NCBI GenBank assembly: GCA_016210495.1 | Contig: JACQUC010000208.1 | Span: 1-64,000, forward strand | DNA from: Chloroflexota bacterium | Lineage (GTDB): Bacteria > Chloroflexota > FW602-bin22 > JACPRP01 | Reading direction: 5' to 3' | Length of the DNA: 64,000 nt | Part shown: in pieces, positions 49,472 through 58,444 of the stretch | Numbering within the stretch: the stretch's first letter is position 1 | Layout of the letters: each line of letters opens with the position of its first letter | Translations under genes and position numbers: made by a program | Notes under the pieces: model-generated | What the model was told of the DNA's origin: nothing | The model's input: only the letters and a program-made list of their open reading frames with translations | Database searches by the model: none

Positions 49472-51148
49472 TTACATGCCCGGCAACCCGCGGAACCTCC
49501 AGCTCCCGCCGTTGCCGCTTCCATCGCCGGACTTGCTTGGCAACGTTCCGTCGAGCTGTTTCTCTATCGATTCCACTCTTTCGGCAACAAAGGACTTCAA
49601 GCCGATATTCAGCCTCATTCCAAAGCCTCCGCCGCTACTTTCGCCTCCGGCTCCCAGGCTCCTTTCAAACTCGTCGGTGGATGTGAACTTGAGAGTGTCA
49701 GCTTGCACGTGGGGACGTATCATATTGGCGAGCCGGTCGATCTTGGCCTCCATCACTTTGACCGAGATCGGCCCCGTGATCAATTGCGTGAGATACTGGT
49801 GGTAGGTCTCCAAATAGGACGGCACGGACAGCAGCCGGGCGACAAGTGGACGGTCTGCGACCGGCCCGGCGGTTGGCTCGTCGGCATAGAAATTGACGAT
49901 GCGCTGGCGATCCAGCCCCGAGTTGAACGTGCCAAAAGACATGTTTAGATCCCACGGAATGACGGTAAACCTGCCATCGATTTCGTAGAGATAGTAGTTA
50001 TGGCCAAACTGCCCCGTATAGTTATCCAGATGCACCAGGGCTGTGGACACCGCCAGGAACCGCAGGACCTGGTCTACATTCAGTACCCTCTCTATCTCCT
50101 CCTGGAAGGTCGAACCGGGTTCTTTGTTGAGCACCTGAAGGAAGTGCAGCAGCGCTTGGTGGTTCGGGCTGTTCTCGTTGGTTCTCAGTCCCATGCCCTC
50201 GAGGTAGTTGCGTTGGCCGCCTTGCATACCTGGGAACGGCTGTCTCGCACCTGGCGCCATACCGGGGGGTTGCCCCCCTGGCAGACCCGGGGGCGGTCGT
50301 TGGCCTTCCGGCTTTGCCACGCCGCCAGGTGGCCTGAAATTGGGGAGTTGTGGCTTGGCCGCTACCGCCGGCGCGCCTGAAAGGGATTCTTGCAGGCCTA
50401 GGGCTCGTTCGATTTCCCCCAGCTTGCCTCCGCCCAAATTGATGGCAGGGCTTTTGGCATTATCATCCGGCTTCGGCGTGGCCTGTTGGGCTTGCTGCCT
50501 TACCAGATCTTCCTCGGTCCAATTCAAATAAGCCGCCGGCGCCACCGGCTTGTACAGGTTGCCCGCGCTATCGACAAAATGCCTACTCAAAAAGGACTTG
50601 TCTACTTGCTCCACCGTCGTGTACAAACCGAGGTGGGTGTCATTCAACCAGAGATCGACGAAAGAGGCGCGCGGCGCGGGGACGCCCATTTGCGCGAACA
50701 GGTCGTAGGCCAGAACCTCGCGCATGAGCGTCGGGTCGCTGAAGCCGTTATTGAAATTCAGCTTCTTGACCCCGCGCAGATGGCGAGCCGAGTTGAAAAA
50801 ATTCAGGTCGGCCTTCAAGCCGAATCTAATGGATCCGCCGCGAATCGTCGAAGAGAGTGAGGAGTTCCCTTTGGGCCTTATGGCAATGTCCGGTATCAGC
50901 TCCCCGTCGAACCACATGTCCGCTTTCACGTATTGCTCATCGCGCGCGTTGTTCCGGAGCCAATCCCAATCCTCCCCCGGCATCACGATGCGCACGGTGG
51001 CGACGCGATCATCATAAAACGGTCCCGAATCCCTGCGGACCACTTGCCCCGATGTTTGTCCGCCGCAACCGGCGAGGCTCGCCAAAAGCCCTACGAGTAG
51101 TGACGCTGCCAGAGGTAAGCGGCTTTGGAATAATCTTCTGGCGCCCAT
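49472..51148 (-). CDS. CotH-kinase-family lipoprotein
   Basis: The 558-residue protein has a lipoprotein signal ending in LASLAGC. The CotH domain has IRPKGNSS, KKLNFNNGFSDPTLMREVLA, LGLYTTVEQVDKSFLSRHF and the catalytic-like HNYYLYEIDGRFTVIPWDLN. A Pro/Gly/Gln-rich insert (about residues 230-315) splits it. CotH proteins are extracellular kinases that phosphorylate proteins in spore coats. It heads the operon with VTC and DUF4956, behind Pho-like promoter 3. The C-terminus is Gly/Ser-rich. Confidence 0.88.
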   Translation of the reverse strand: MGARRLFQSRLPLAASLLVGLLASLAGCGGQTSGQVVRRDSGPFYDDRVATVRIVMPGEDWDWLRNNARDEQYVKADMWFDGELIPDIAIRPKGNSSLSSTIRGGSIRFGLKADLNFFNSARHLRGVKKLNFNNGFSDPTLMREVLAYDLFAQMGVPAPRASFVDLWLNDTHLGLYTTVEQVDKSFLSRHFVDSAGNLYKPVAPAAYLNWTEEDLVRQQAQQATPKPDDNAKSPAINLGGGKLGEIERALGLQESLSGAPAVAAKPQLPNFRPPGGVAKPEGQRPPPGLPGGQPPGMAPGARQPFPGMQGGQRNYLEGMGLRTNENSPNHQALLHFLQVLNKEPGSTFQEEIERVLNVDQVLRFLAVSTALVHLDNYTGQFGHNYYLYEIDGRFTVIPWDLNMSFGTFNSGLDRQRIVNFYADEPTAGPVADRPLVARLLSVPSYLETYHQYLTQLITGPISVKVMEAKIDRLANMIRPHVQADTLKFTSTDEFERSLGAGGESSGGGFGMRLNIGLKSFVAERVESIEKQLDGTLPSKSGDGSGNGGSWRFRGLPGM

Positions 51149-51210
51149 GGCTCGCTTGTTGTCTCCCTTTCGTCTCGGCGCAAACGACCTTTACGAGCTT
51201 CAACTATTAT

Positions 51211-51264
51211 AGTCTATCGCCGCAATGTTTAGGTCGTATTACGCATTTGTTAAGATGCTGTAAA
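51211..51264 (-). promoter_or_regulatory. PhoB/PhoP-like direct-repeat promoter 3
   Basis: Minus-strand TTTACA (51264), TTAACA (51253), GTAATA (51242) and TAAACA (51231) are 11 nt apart. TAGACT (51216-51211) starts 9 nt after the last unit. It faces the CotH-VTC-DUF4956 operon. The amidase-like gene at 51370 is divergent from it and could share the site. Confidence 0.7.
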
Positions 51265-51369
51265 GATTCGCACGGCGGTTGGAACGCTTTTTGCGGGGAT
51301 TAATCGAGACCCATCACTTGATTGCGCGCGTCGGACGCAAGGACAAATTCCGTGTGGCACAGGAAGGCT

Positions 51370-52242
51370 ATGTCAGGCTCAAGGCGGACGTGGCTAGCGC
51401 TCCTTTTCGTGGCTACGGCGCTAGTCGTCCTCGCCGCAGTGTGGCATTCGCAGCCAATGAGAGAACAAGGCGCATCCAAAGCACCATTGCCGGCCACCCC
51501 TACGACAAGCAAAGCGACCGCCGGAGGCTTCGACACAGCGGGAACGACGATGGATGAGCCAAGTGCGACGCAGGCTGGAGGCACGGGCGCGACAGGCATG
51601 CCTGGAAAACCGCGCGATGCGGATTCCACATCGCCGGCAGCGCGCGACGGTGCGCCACTATTGAAGCGGGTGGGTATCCAGGCTGGGCACTGGCAAACCC
51701 CCGAAGTCCCCGACGAGCTTGACGCGTTACGCGCGTATGTGGGTATCTCCGTGGGTGAGCTGGAGGAATGGGAAGTGAACCTGGCCATCGCCAGGCGAGT
51801 GGCCTCGCTGCTTCAAGCTGCTGGCATCGACGTCGACGTACTTCCTGCGACAGTGCCACCTGGCTACCAGGCCGACGCCTTTGTCGCGCTGCACTGCGAT
51901 GGAGAGCCCAGTGAACAGCGCTCGGGTTTCAAGCTAGGACGGGCCAGGTGGAGCGTCATTCCCGAAGCCGATCTAGCGCTGCTCGACGCGATTGCACAGG
52001 CATATCAGGACGCGACGGACCTGGACATTGACCCATTCGTGACAGAAGAAATGACCGAATATTACGCCTTCAACTACGGCCGGTACCGGCACGCCATCGC
52101 GCCAACCACGCCGGCGGTTATCCTGGAGATGGCTTTTCTCACCAGTGACCCGGACCGACGACTGCTTCTCGATTCGTCAGATAGAGTCGCGAAGGGGATC
52201 GCACGGGGCATTCTCCATTTCCTGCGGACCAAACCGGACTAA
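51370..52242 (+). CDS. Membrane-anchored N-acetylmuramoyl-L-alanine amidase-like protein
   Basis: The 290-residue protein has an N-terminal anchor (WLALLFVATALVVLAAVW), a Thr/Ala/Gly-rich linker of about 70 residues, and an Amidase_3-type domain. Zinc ligands are His in VGIQAGHWQ, Glu in EEWEVNLAIARRVASLL and His in AFVALHCDGE; the catalytic Glu is in AVILEMAFLTSDPDRRLLL. It would cut the peptide from peptidoglycan sugar. AGGAAGG precedes ATG 51370. A second amidase of this family is at 53180-54199. Confidence 0.8.
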   Translation: MSGSRRTWLALLFVATALVVLAAVWHSQPMREQGASKAPLPATPTTSKATAGGFDTAGTTMDEPSATQAGGTGATGMPGKPRDADSTSPAARDGAPLLKRVGIQAGHWQTPEVPDELDALRAYVGISVGELEEWEVNLAIARRVASLLQAAGIDVDVLPATVPPGYQADAFVALHCDGEPSEQRSGFKLGRARWSVIPEADLALLDAIAQAYQDATDLDIDPFVTEEMTEYYAFNYGRYRHAIAPTTPAVILEMAFLTSDPDRRLLLDSSDRVAKGIARGILHFLRTKPD

Positions 52243-52249
52243 GACCCAT

Positions 52250-52303
52250 TTTACAAACATTTAACGGGTTGGCAATTGCAGCTTAACATCTGCCGGCTAA
52301 ACT
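52250..52303 (+). promoter_or_regulatory. PhoB/PhoP-like direct-repeat promoter 4
   Basis: TTTACA (52250), TTAACG (52261), GCAATT (52272) and TTAACA (52283) are exactly 11 nt apart. TAAACT (52298-52303) starts 9 nt after the last unit. The small secreted protein gene at 52330 follows with AAAGGAGG. Confidence 0.72.
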
Positions 52304-52329
52304 TCCGATGTAGAAAGGAGGCATCTAAG

Positions 52330-53028
52330 ATGCTTAAGCACAAGAAACTGCTGATCGGATTCGTCATTGCGCTCGTCCTAGTCTCGGCCCTCGCGGCGGG
52401 CAGCGTGATCGCGCAGACTCCCACGCCCGGAGCGGCAGGGGCCAACACGGCCTACCAGGACTTTCTTAACATCCTGGCTGGCAAGCTGGGGATAAAGGTG
52501 ACCGATCTGACCAAGGCGATCAACGCGACGCGAGACCAGATGCTCGACGACGCCGTCAAGAACGGCAAGCTCACCAAGGAGCAGGCAGACGCGATCAAGG
52601 CTCGCAGCAAAGACGGCCAGCCGTGGGGTGGCTTTATGGGCAAGCCGTTCGCCGGCAAGCGTGGAGCGATGGGCCCTGCGGTCAAGATGAACGGGGTACT
52701 GGGAAATGTTACCGTCGAGGCGCTGGCCAAGCTCACGGGCAAGACGACGGACCAGGTCAAGGCGGAGCTAAAATCCTCTAGGATCGCCAAGTTCCTCGCG
52801 GACAACAAGATCACCAACGACCAGCTTCGCGCCACCATCGCCCAGATCGCGCAGCAGAAGCTGGACCAGGCGGTAAAGGACGGTAAGCTAACCGCCGAGC
52901 AGGCGCAGCGGATACTGGAGCATCTCAAGCAAGCCCCGCCAAAGGGAATTGGACCTGGCTTCCCTGGCCCCAGAGGCCCCTGGCACCGTCCAAACGGCCC
53001 TGCTCCCAAACCGGCGCCAGGACAGTAG
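52330..53028 (+). CDS. Small secreted protein with YckD/DUF2680-like helical repeats
   Basis: The 232-residue protein has a signal peptide cut after SVIAQ. Two helical units of the DUF2680-like type follow (FLNILAGKLGIKVTDLTKAI ... GKLTKEQADAI and LAKLTGKTTDQVKAEL ... GKLTAEQAQRILEHL), then a Gly/Pro-rich tail. It is basic and probably periplasmic or secreted. The role is unknown. A strong ribosome site and Pho-like promoter 4 suggest high, regulated expression; a terminator follows. Confidence 0.78.
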   Translation: MLKHKKLLIGFVIALVLVSALAAGSVIAQTPTPGAAGANTAYQDFLNILAGKLGIKVTDLTKAINATRDQMLDDAVKNGKLTKEQADAIKARSKDGQPWGGFMGKPFAGKRGAMGPAVKMNGVLGNVTVEALAKLTGKTTDQVKAELKSSRIAKFLADNKITNDQLRATIAQIAQQKLDQAVKDGKLTAEQAQRILEHLKQAPPKGIGPGFPGPRGPWHRPNGPAPKPAPGQ

Positions 53029-53076
53029 GTCGTAGAGTGGCGTACTTGTAGAAAGCTCGCGCCGCCGTGCGCTTAG

Positions 53077-53108
53077 ACTGGGTGAGCCACCTGGCTCACC
53101 CAGTTTGC
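53077..53108. terminator. Strong 13-bp terminator hairpin
   Basis: Arms 53077-53089 and 53092-53104 (ACTGGGTGAGCCA and its complement) enclose CC and are followed by TTTGCT. It lies between the convergent secreted-protein and amidase genes and can serve both. Confidence 0.75.
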
Positions 53109-53179
53109 TATCCGCAGTTCGCACGATTGAGTCCGAAGACACGCCCCGCCGGCCGGCGTAGGGGCGGGACCGTTGATAA

Positions 53180-54199
53180 TTATTGCGACCCACCCTCGTC
53201 CGGCGCCAGAAAGTCAGGGTACAGATCAAAGTAGGCTATAATGGCATCGCGGTAGCCGGCGGCGATGGCGTCGAGAGTGCGTTCCTGGCGGAGCATGGCG
53301 GCGTCAGCGGCGTTGCTGACGAAGAGCGATTCACCCAGAACACCCGGCATTTGCGTGGGGACGTGCGGCCGCCCGCCGGTGCCGGGACCAAGTACGTAGA
53401 TGTTGTAAGGTCGCCCCTGAAAGATGCGGAACGAGGAGTCGTTCTTGATGCCACGGTTCACGGCCCGGTAACCGATGGCGACGAGCTCTCCGAGCAAATT
53501 CTCTTGTACCAGCCTGGCCAGGGCCAGGTTGCGCTCCGCAAAGGGACGCTGGTTGTTGTACCATACCTCTGTGCCGCTCTGGCCGGGATCGCCGCTGCCG
53601 TTGTTGTGGATCGAAATGAAAAGGTCGGCTGAAGCGGCGTTGGCGATGTCGACCCGGGCCTGCAGGTCCCTGGCCACTCCGCCGGGGTATCCGCCGCCCT
53701 TGTACTCCGTAGTCGTCGCGCGGTCTGTGTCCCGCGTGAGCACAACCTCGTAGCCCTGGGCGCGCAGCAGCTCCGTCAGCCTAAGCGCGATCTTGAGGTT
53801 GATATCCTTCTCGGCCAGCCCCGGGGCGCTCGCCCCCGGCTCGGGGCCGCCGTGGCCAGGGTCCAGCGCGATGACCCGTGTGCGCGGGCGCGCCGGCTCG
53901 GGCGGGGTCGGCGCGGGGGTTAGCGGCGCTGCCGCGCTCGCAGCCGGCGCGGGGCGTGGGTTTTCGTCGGCTTGGGCTTGCTCCGGCCCCTGAGGCCCGG
54001 TCTCGGCTGTCGCCGCGACCCCCTCGGGCTGGTCGACAGGCGCCGCCGTCTTAGTGGGAGCGGCTTCCGGCGTGGCCTGCGCAAGGCCTGCCGAACCCGC
54101 TGGCGTGCACCCAGCCAAGATCGCGCTCAAGAGCGTAAGGACAAGCACGGGAGTCACCAAACGTGCCACGCTGTGCCGCCAGTTCTCTTCGCCTGCCAT
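53180..54199 (-). CDS. N-acetylmuramoyl-L-alanine amidase lipoprotein (Amidase_3)
   Basis: The 339-residue protein starts at ATG 54199 (AGGAGG 12 nt upstream). A lipoprotein signal ends in ILAGC, a Pro/Ala linker follows, and the catalytic domain has LDPGHGGPEPGA (His), LAEKDINLKIALRLTELL (Glu), ADLFISIHNNGSGDPGQSG (His) and GVLGESLFVSN (catalytic Glu). All four catalytic residues are present. It hydrolyses peptidoglycan amide bonds outside the membrane. Confidence 0.92.
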   Translation of the reverse strand: MAGEENWRHSVARLVTPVLVLTLLSAILAGCTPAGSAGLAQATPEAAPTKTAAPVDQPEGVAATAETGPQGPEQAQADENPRPAPAASAAAPLTPAPTPPEPARPRTRVIALDPGHGGPEPGASAPGLAEKDINLKIALRLTELLRAQGYEVVLTRDTDRATTTEYKGGGYPGGVARDLQARVDIANAASADLFISIHNNGSGDPGQSGTEVWYNNQRPFAERNLALARLVQENLLGELVAIGYRAVNRGIKNDSSFRIFQGRPYNIYVLGPGTGGRPHVPTQMPGVLGESLFVSNAADAAMLRQERTLDAIAAGYRDAIIAYFDLYPDFLAPDEGGSQ

Positions 54200-54472
54200 C
54201 GCCGTAAGCAACCTCCTCAGAAGTCCGTCTTGTCGCTTACTCTAAGGTTAGCACAATCGGCTTCGCCATGCTAGATGCCCAAGGGGGCTACGGCGTCAGC
54301 GAATGGGACAACGGATAAACGGATGCGACTGTACGAGGGCTCGGTGTGAAATCTGGAGACACACTGATCCGAGTCGCGTTTATCACGCTGTTGTCGATGG
54401 CCACATCTGCTTTTGGTGCGCCGTCGCCCTAATTCGCTTATCCGTTCAATATCCGTCGACGCGGCAAACCCG

Positions 54473-55645
54473 CTATATCTTCATCTGCCCCCGGAGGTAA
54501 TCGAGCACCGCGCTGGAAGGCCCCTGGTTCACCTGTTCCCAACCGAAATTGGGCTCGGAGAGGCCCAGGCGCTCCATCAGGTTGGACACGGCCGGATGCT
54601 GGTAGATGTCGCCGGCCCGATAGGTGCTGCGCATGGTTCTGTTCGCGGCCGCAAGCGCCTCGGCAGGCGTAGCGACCTCCCGATTCCACTGCAACCAGGC
54701 GTAGGACAGCATCTCGTGGGCCAGCAGATCCTCCGAGGCGAAGAGCAGACCATAATCGGGCTCGGTGATGCTGCCCGCGTTCGGACCGCCCATCGACAGC
54801 ACCTGCCAGCCAGTGGAGACGATGAGGCGCCGGCGGGATTCGATCTCCGGCACGTGGTTGATCTCTTCGTACATCCGGTAGAAATTCTCGCCGCCGGCGC
54901 TGTGGAAGACGCGGCGAATGTCATCCCGCAGGAACCCCACGGCAAGCTTGATGCCCAGCGTCGCCTCGCCCAGCCCGTGCGAGCCCACACGCGGCATATA
55001 GATGATGTGATCCACCTCTTCCACCACATCGGTCACCAGCAAAGGCACCGGCCAGTGATGCTCGCCGCTGGGAGAGGTCTCCACATAGGCATCCCAGCCG
55101 CGCTCCTCGAAAAACGTCGCCTCGGCGCCGTTCTCCAAAATGATCGGCAGCAGGCCGGCCGTGTCGGCGAACTGGCGGGACGAGCCTCGGCGCTCCGGCG
55201 GCGTCCAGTTCACCCCCGGCCCGCTCTTGTCGCCCACGATAATCCTGCCTGCCCCTTTCTCCTGCAACATCCGGATCATCTCGTTGAGCGCCCACGGGTC
55301 GGTGCTGGCCGGGTAGGGGTTGCCCGAGTTGAGCGACAGCTTGATGAACACTCGGTCTCCTGGCGAGAGCCAGGAGAAGTCGGTGGCCGCTTCCACCACC
55401 CGCCGGAAAAGGGCCGCGGAATTCCTGTGCTCGCCTCTGGGGATCCAGCCGCCGGCCACGAGCGCGCCGCTTGCGGCCTTGGCGGCCCGGGGCCGTGGGA
55501 GAACGTCAAGCTTGGTTAGGCCACTTAGCCCGCCAACGCCGCCGAGCGCGGCGCAGGCCCCAGCGGCACCGGCCAGCTTCAGAAAGCGTCGCCGCGAGAT
55601 CCCGTTCGCGCATACCGTCTCGTGTCTTCTATTCGCAGTCGCCAT
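54473..55645 (-). CDS. Tat-exported DUF362 protein
   Basis: The 390-residue protein has a twin-arginine signal (SRRRFLKLAGAAGACAAL). The body matches DUF362: FIKLSLNSGNPYPASTDPWA, AGRIIVGDKSGPG, VDHIIYMPRVGSHGLGEATL with a typical invariant K in GIKLAVGFLRDD. No Cys-rich ferredoxin end is present. Folded-state export hints at a bound cofactor. ATG 55645 has AGGAGG upstream. The function of this family is not known to me. Confidence 0.8.
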   Translation of the reverse strand: MATANRRHETVCANGISRRRFLKLAGAAGACAALGGVGGLSGLTKLDVLPRPRAAKAASGALVAGGWIPRGEHRNSAALFRRVVEAATDFSWLSPGDRVFIKLSLNSGNPYPASTDPWALNEMIRMLQEKGAGRIIVGDKSGPGVNWTPPERRGSSRQFADTAGLLPIILENGAEATFFEERGWDAYVETSPSGEHHWPVPLLVTDVVEEVDHIIYMPRVGSHGLGEATLGIKLAVGFLRDDIRRVFHSAGGENFYRMYEEINHVPEIESRRRLIVSTGWQVLSMGGPNAGSITEPDYGLLFASEDLLAHEMLSYAWLQWNREVATPAEALAAANRTMRSTYRAGDIYQHPAVSNLMERLGLSEPNFGWEQVNQGPSSAVLDYLRGQMKI

Positions 55646-55857
55646 GGCTTCTCTTGGCCTCCTTACCAAGTATTCGCTTCACCCAGCGGACAGGCTGGAT
55701 GGCTATCTGCCGAATCATAGCAATGTGGCACGCGTGCGTCAATCCGCGTTGGCATTTCAAGATGCCGCGCTCCCGGTAGGCCATTTCCGTGGCGATGGCA
55801 TACTCCTTGCTGCCCGGTTTGCTGGGATGGTCTTTGTACCACCAGGAGCAAGCTGCC

Positions 55858-55980
55858 GTGAGCGATGCCGACCAAGTCAGATGGCACCAACTCAAGATCG
55901 ATGATGCAGAGGTCCAGCTTGAAACGACGCGAGAGGGACTCTCTAGCCAAGAGGCGAAGCGTCGTCTGGACAGGTTAAGT
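55858..55980 (+). pseudogene. Remnant of a P-type cation ATPase N-terminus
   Basis: From GTG 55858 (AGGAG 9 nt upstream) the frame reads like a Cation_ATPase_N domain: VRWHQLKIDDAEVQLETTR followed by EGLSSQEAKRRLDRL. The similarity ends near 55980, where a full-length gene would go on for about 850 residues. The remaining frame is open to 56154 but not protein-like. It is a truncated relic with its ribosome site still in place. Confidence 0.7.
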
Positions 55981-56033
55981 ATGTCGAACACGTGGACGCC
56001 CAGTGCTGCCGGTAGCACCTGGGCTATTGATCG

Positions 56034-56123
56034 TCAAAGGGGGGGCTGTAGAAAACTCGGTAGCACCATTGAAAGCACCACCACTGCCACGACTATTATC
56101 CATATAACGCGAACCATGCCCAT
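56034..56123 (-). CDS. 29-residue single-pass membrane peptide
   Basis: The frame ATG 56123 to TGA 56034 encodes one hydrophobic helix with a basic start and Pro-rich end (MGMVRVIWIIVVAVVVLS, then MVLPSFLQPPL). GGGAGGAGAG lies directly upstream and is one of the best ribosome sites in the window. No family is recognised; it resembles small transporter-associated peptides in size. It lies antisense to the P-type ATPase relic region. Confidence 0.5.
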   Translation of the reverse strand: MGMVRVIWIIVVAVVVLSMVLPSFLQPPL

Positions 56124-56154
56124 CTCTCCTCCCTTTCCGCCCAGTCGTTCTTAA

Positions 56155-56627
56155 GCTGCATAAGCCTTGCCTTGTCCAATGGCTATCAATGGCTCGGCGA
56201 GCAATGACTCAGGGGCAAAGCCGCCGCAGATGGCCGCGCCGAAGGTTCCCCTTAGTTAGTTCTCACTGAGGCGCTAGTGGCTTTGCCTTGGAAGTATACC
56301 ACGAGGAAAGCGATACGGCCAAGCACTTGGTGCGATGAGTACGATGAGTTTCAAATCGGGTGGCTGGATTTGGTCAGCAGCTTACCTCGCGAATCGAATC
56401 AACACTCGCTTTCCGACATGCAACTACATTCGGGATAGTCTGCCTTTCACACATAATGAACGATTCGCTTCAGAAGGTCGAGATAGCCGCTCCTGCTAGG
56501 AGTGGCCCGTGAGGATGGTTAGCCCAACCACGCTCGGACAGAAACGCTGGCTTGCGCCAAGCTGTGATAAGCTGTTATTCTATTGTAATCCTATCTGCGC
56601 ATAGAACTATCCTGGACGAGGAATCGA
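56155..56627. other. Gene-poor stretch before the Kef-type gene
   Basis: No protein-like frame, RNA gene or clear promoter is seen. Base composition is less GC-rich than the neighbours. It is probably decayed sequence continuing from the ATPase relic. Confidence 0.4.
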
Positions 56628-58364
56628 GTGGAATTTGTAGAGCTTGGGGAATTCGCCTTAGTTGTAGATTTGGTGCTCGCCGTCGGGGCTGCTCTAGTTG
56701 GCGGAGTGATCGCGAATCGACTCCGCCAACCCGTCGTACTGGGCTATCTGATAGCAGGGATAGCTATAGGCCCATTCACGCCAGGGCCCGTGGGCGACGT
56801 GCATCGCGTGCAGGTCATGGCCGAGATGGGGGTGGCGTTCCTAATGTTTGCGTTAGGAGCGGAAGTTTCCTTGGGACAACTCCGCGACATACGCAAGGTG
56901 GCCGTGTTCGGCGGCATCGCTCAGATACTCCTCACAATCGGTGTCGGTACTCTTATTGGGCCTGTGATTGGGCTAGACTTCGTCGGTAGTATCTTCCTCG
57001 GGTCTCTCATCGCCCTTTCAAGCACCATGGTGGCAATGAAGATACTCATATCCAGGGGCGAATTGGGGGCGCTACACGGGCGAATCGCCCTTGGATTTCT
57101 CATCGTCCAGGACATCAGTGTGGTCCCAATGGTGGTGATCTTCCCAGCCCTGGCAGGCCAGAATGTCGATCTCGTGCCGGCCCTGATGCTGTCCGTCGGC
57201 AAGGCTGCTGTCTTTCTCATCGCGACCTACTACCTGGGCACGCGTCTGGTACCCTGGATACTGCACCGAGTGGCCGCTACACGGTCCCGCGAGCTGTTTC
57301 TTCTCACCATCGTCTCTCTCGCGTTAGGCACCGCGCTGGGAACATACTCCCTCGGCTTATCGCTGGCCTTCGGAGCATTCATCGCGGGCCTGGTGGTATC
57401 AGAATCAGACTTCAGCCACCAGATAGTAGCCGAAGTCCTCCCCTTACGGGACATATTCGCCACCATCTTCTTCGTGTCGGTGGGAATGCTCATAAACCCG
57501 CTTTTCCTCCTGGAGAACGTGCCGACGATCCTCCTGCTGGTTGCGGCGGTGGTCGTAGGTAAGTTCCTCATCTGTCTTGCGCTGCCCGTGGTCTTTGGGT
57601 ACTCCGGCAAGACGGCCGTATACTCAGCCCTGGCATTGATCCAGATCGGCGAGTTCTCGTTTGTGCTGGCAAAGTTGGGGGTCGACAAGGGCCTCGTTCC
57701 CGATCATGTCTACTCTTTGACGCTGGCAGGAGCGCTGGTTACCATTCTGTTGACTCCCCTGGGGATGTACCTGGCTCCGTTCACTGTGAAGCTCTTTCAG
57801 AGCCTGCCAGTTGTGCGCCAGTATTTCCTGGGGACGGTGGAGGTGTACGACGGGGCACGGTCCGACAAGCCGTCGAATCACGTGGTGATTCTGGGATACG
57901 GCGACATCGGGCGAGAGCTGGCGGACGCATTGGAACGGCGCGGCTTCAAATACGTCGTCGTCGAGTATAACCCACACACTATCGAGCTGCTTCGACAGAA
58001 GGGTGCATGGTTTATCTATGGCGATGCGTCCAATCCCGAGGTACTCGCCCACGCCAACCTACCCAAGGCCAAATTCCTGGCGATCACTCTGCCTGATTTC
58101 ACTGCGGCTGAGGTAGCAGTGAGAAATGCCAGAAGAATCGATCCTAAGCTGGACATTTTCGTCAGGGCGCACTCTGAGGACCACGTGACGGCTTTCCGTG
58201 CGGCTGGGGCGGACAGCGTGGTCCGACCCGAATTCGAGGCGGGACTCGAGTTCATCCGGCACGCAATGCATCGTTACGGGGTGACGAGCACTGAAATCCA
58301 GGCGATGCTCCAAGGCAGGCGTCACGACTATCAGCAGCGACTGGAGAATAGGGCAAATGCCTGA
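56628..58364 (+). CDS. Kef-type monovalent cation:proton antiporter with TrkA-N domain
   Basis: The 578-residue protein has an N-terminal CPA2 exchanger domain of about 12 helices (GGVIANRLRQPVVLGYLIAG, MFALGAEVSLGQLRDI, LALGTALGTYSLGLSLAFGA) and a cytoplasmic Rossmann TrkA-N domain from about residue 410 (HVVILGYGDIGRELADALER, then FIYGDASNPEVLAHANL). It would exchange K+ or Na+ for H+ under nucleotide control. The start is GTG with GAGGAA upstream. No glutathione-regulatory partner gene adjoins it. Confidence 0.9.
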   Translation: MEFVELGEFALVVDLVLAVGAALVGGVIANRLRQPVVLGYLIAGIAIGPFTPGPVGDVHRVQVMAEMGVAFLMFALGAEVSLGQLRDIRKVAVFGGIAQILLTIGVGTLIGPVIGLDFVGSIFLGSLIALSSTMVAMKILISRGELGALHGRIALGFLIVQDISVVPMVVIFPALAGQNVDLVPALMLSVGKAAVFLIATYYLGTRLVPWILHRVAATRSRELFLLTIVSLALGTALGTYSLGLSLAFGAFIAGLVVSESDFSHQIVAEVLPLRDIFATIFFVSVGMLINPLFLLENVPTILLLVAAVVVGKFLICLALPVVFGYSGKTAVYSALALIQIGEFSFVLAKLGVDKGLVPDHVYSLTLAGALVTILLTPLGMYLAPFTVKLFQSLPVVRQYFLGTVEVYDGARSDKPSNHVVILGYGDIGRELADALERRGFKYVVVEYNPHTIELLRQKGAWFIYGDASNPEVLAHANLPKAKFLAITLPDFTAAEVAVRNARRIDPKLDIFVRAHSEDHVTAFRAAGADSVVRPEFEAGLEFIRHAMHRYGVTSTEIQAMLQGRRHDYQQRLENRANA

Positions 58365-58444
58365 TGTACTCCCATTAAGTTTGCACTGCCCGCTCGGAGC
58401 TTGTCTTGCGGGGCTGCGTGGCTTGCTTCTTGCTGCAAATCCTA

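Noticed and set aside
49285..49948. Plus-strand frames opposite the CotH gene end
   Set aside because: No ribosome site and low-complexity Arg/Ser content; the CotH frame explains the region.
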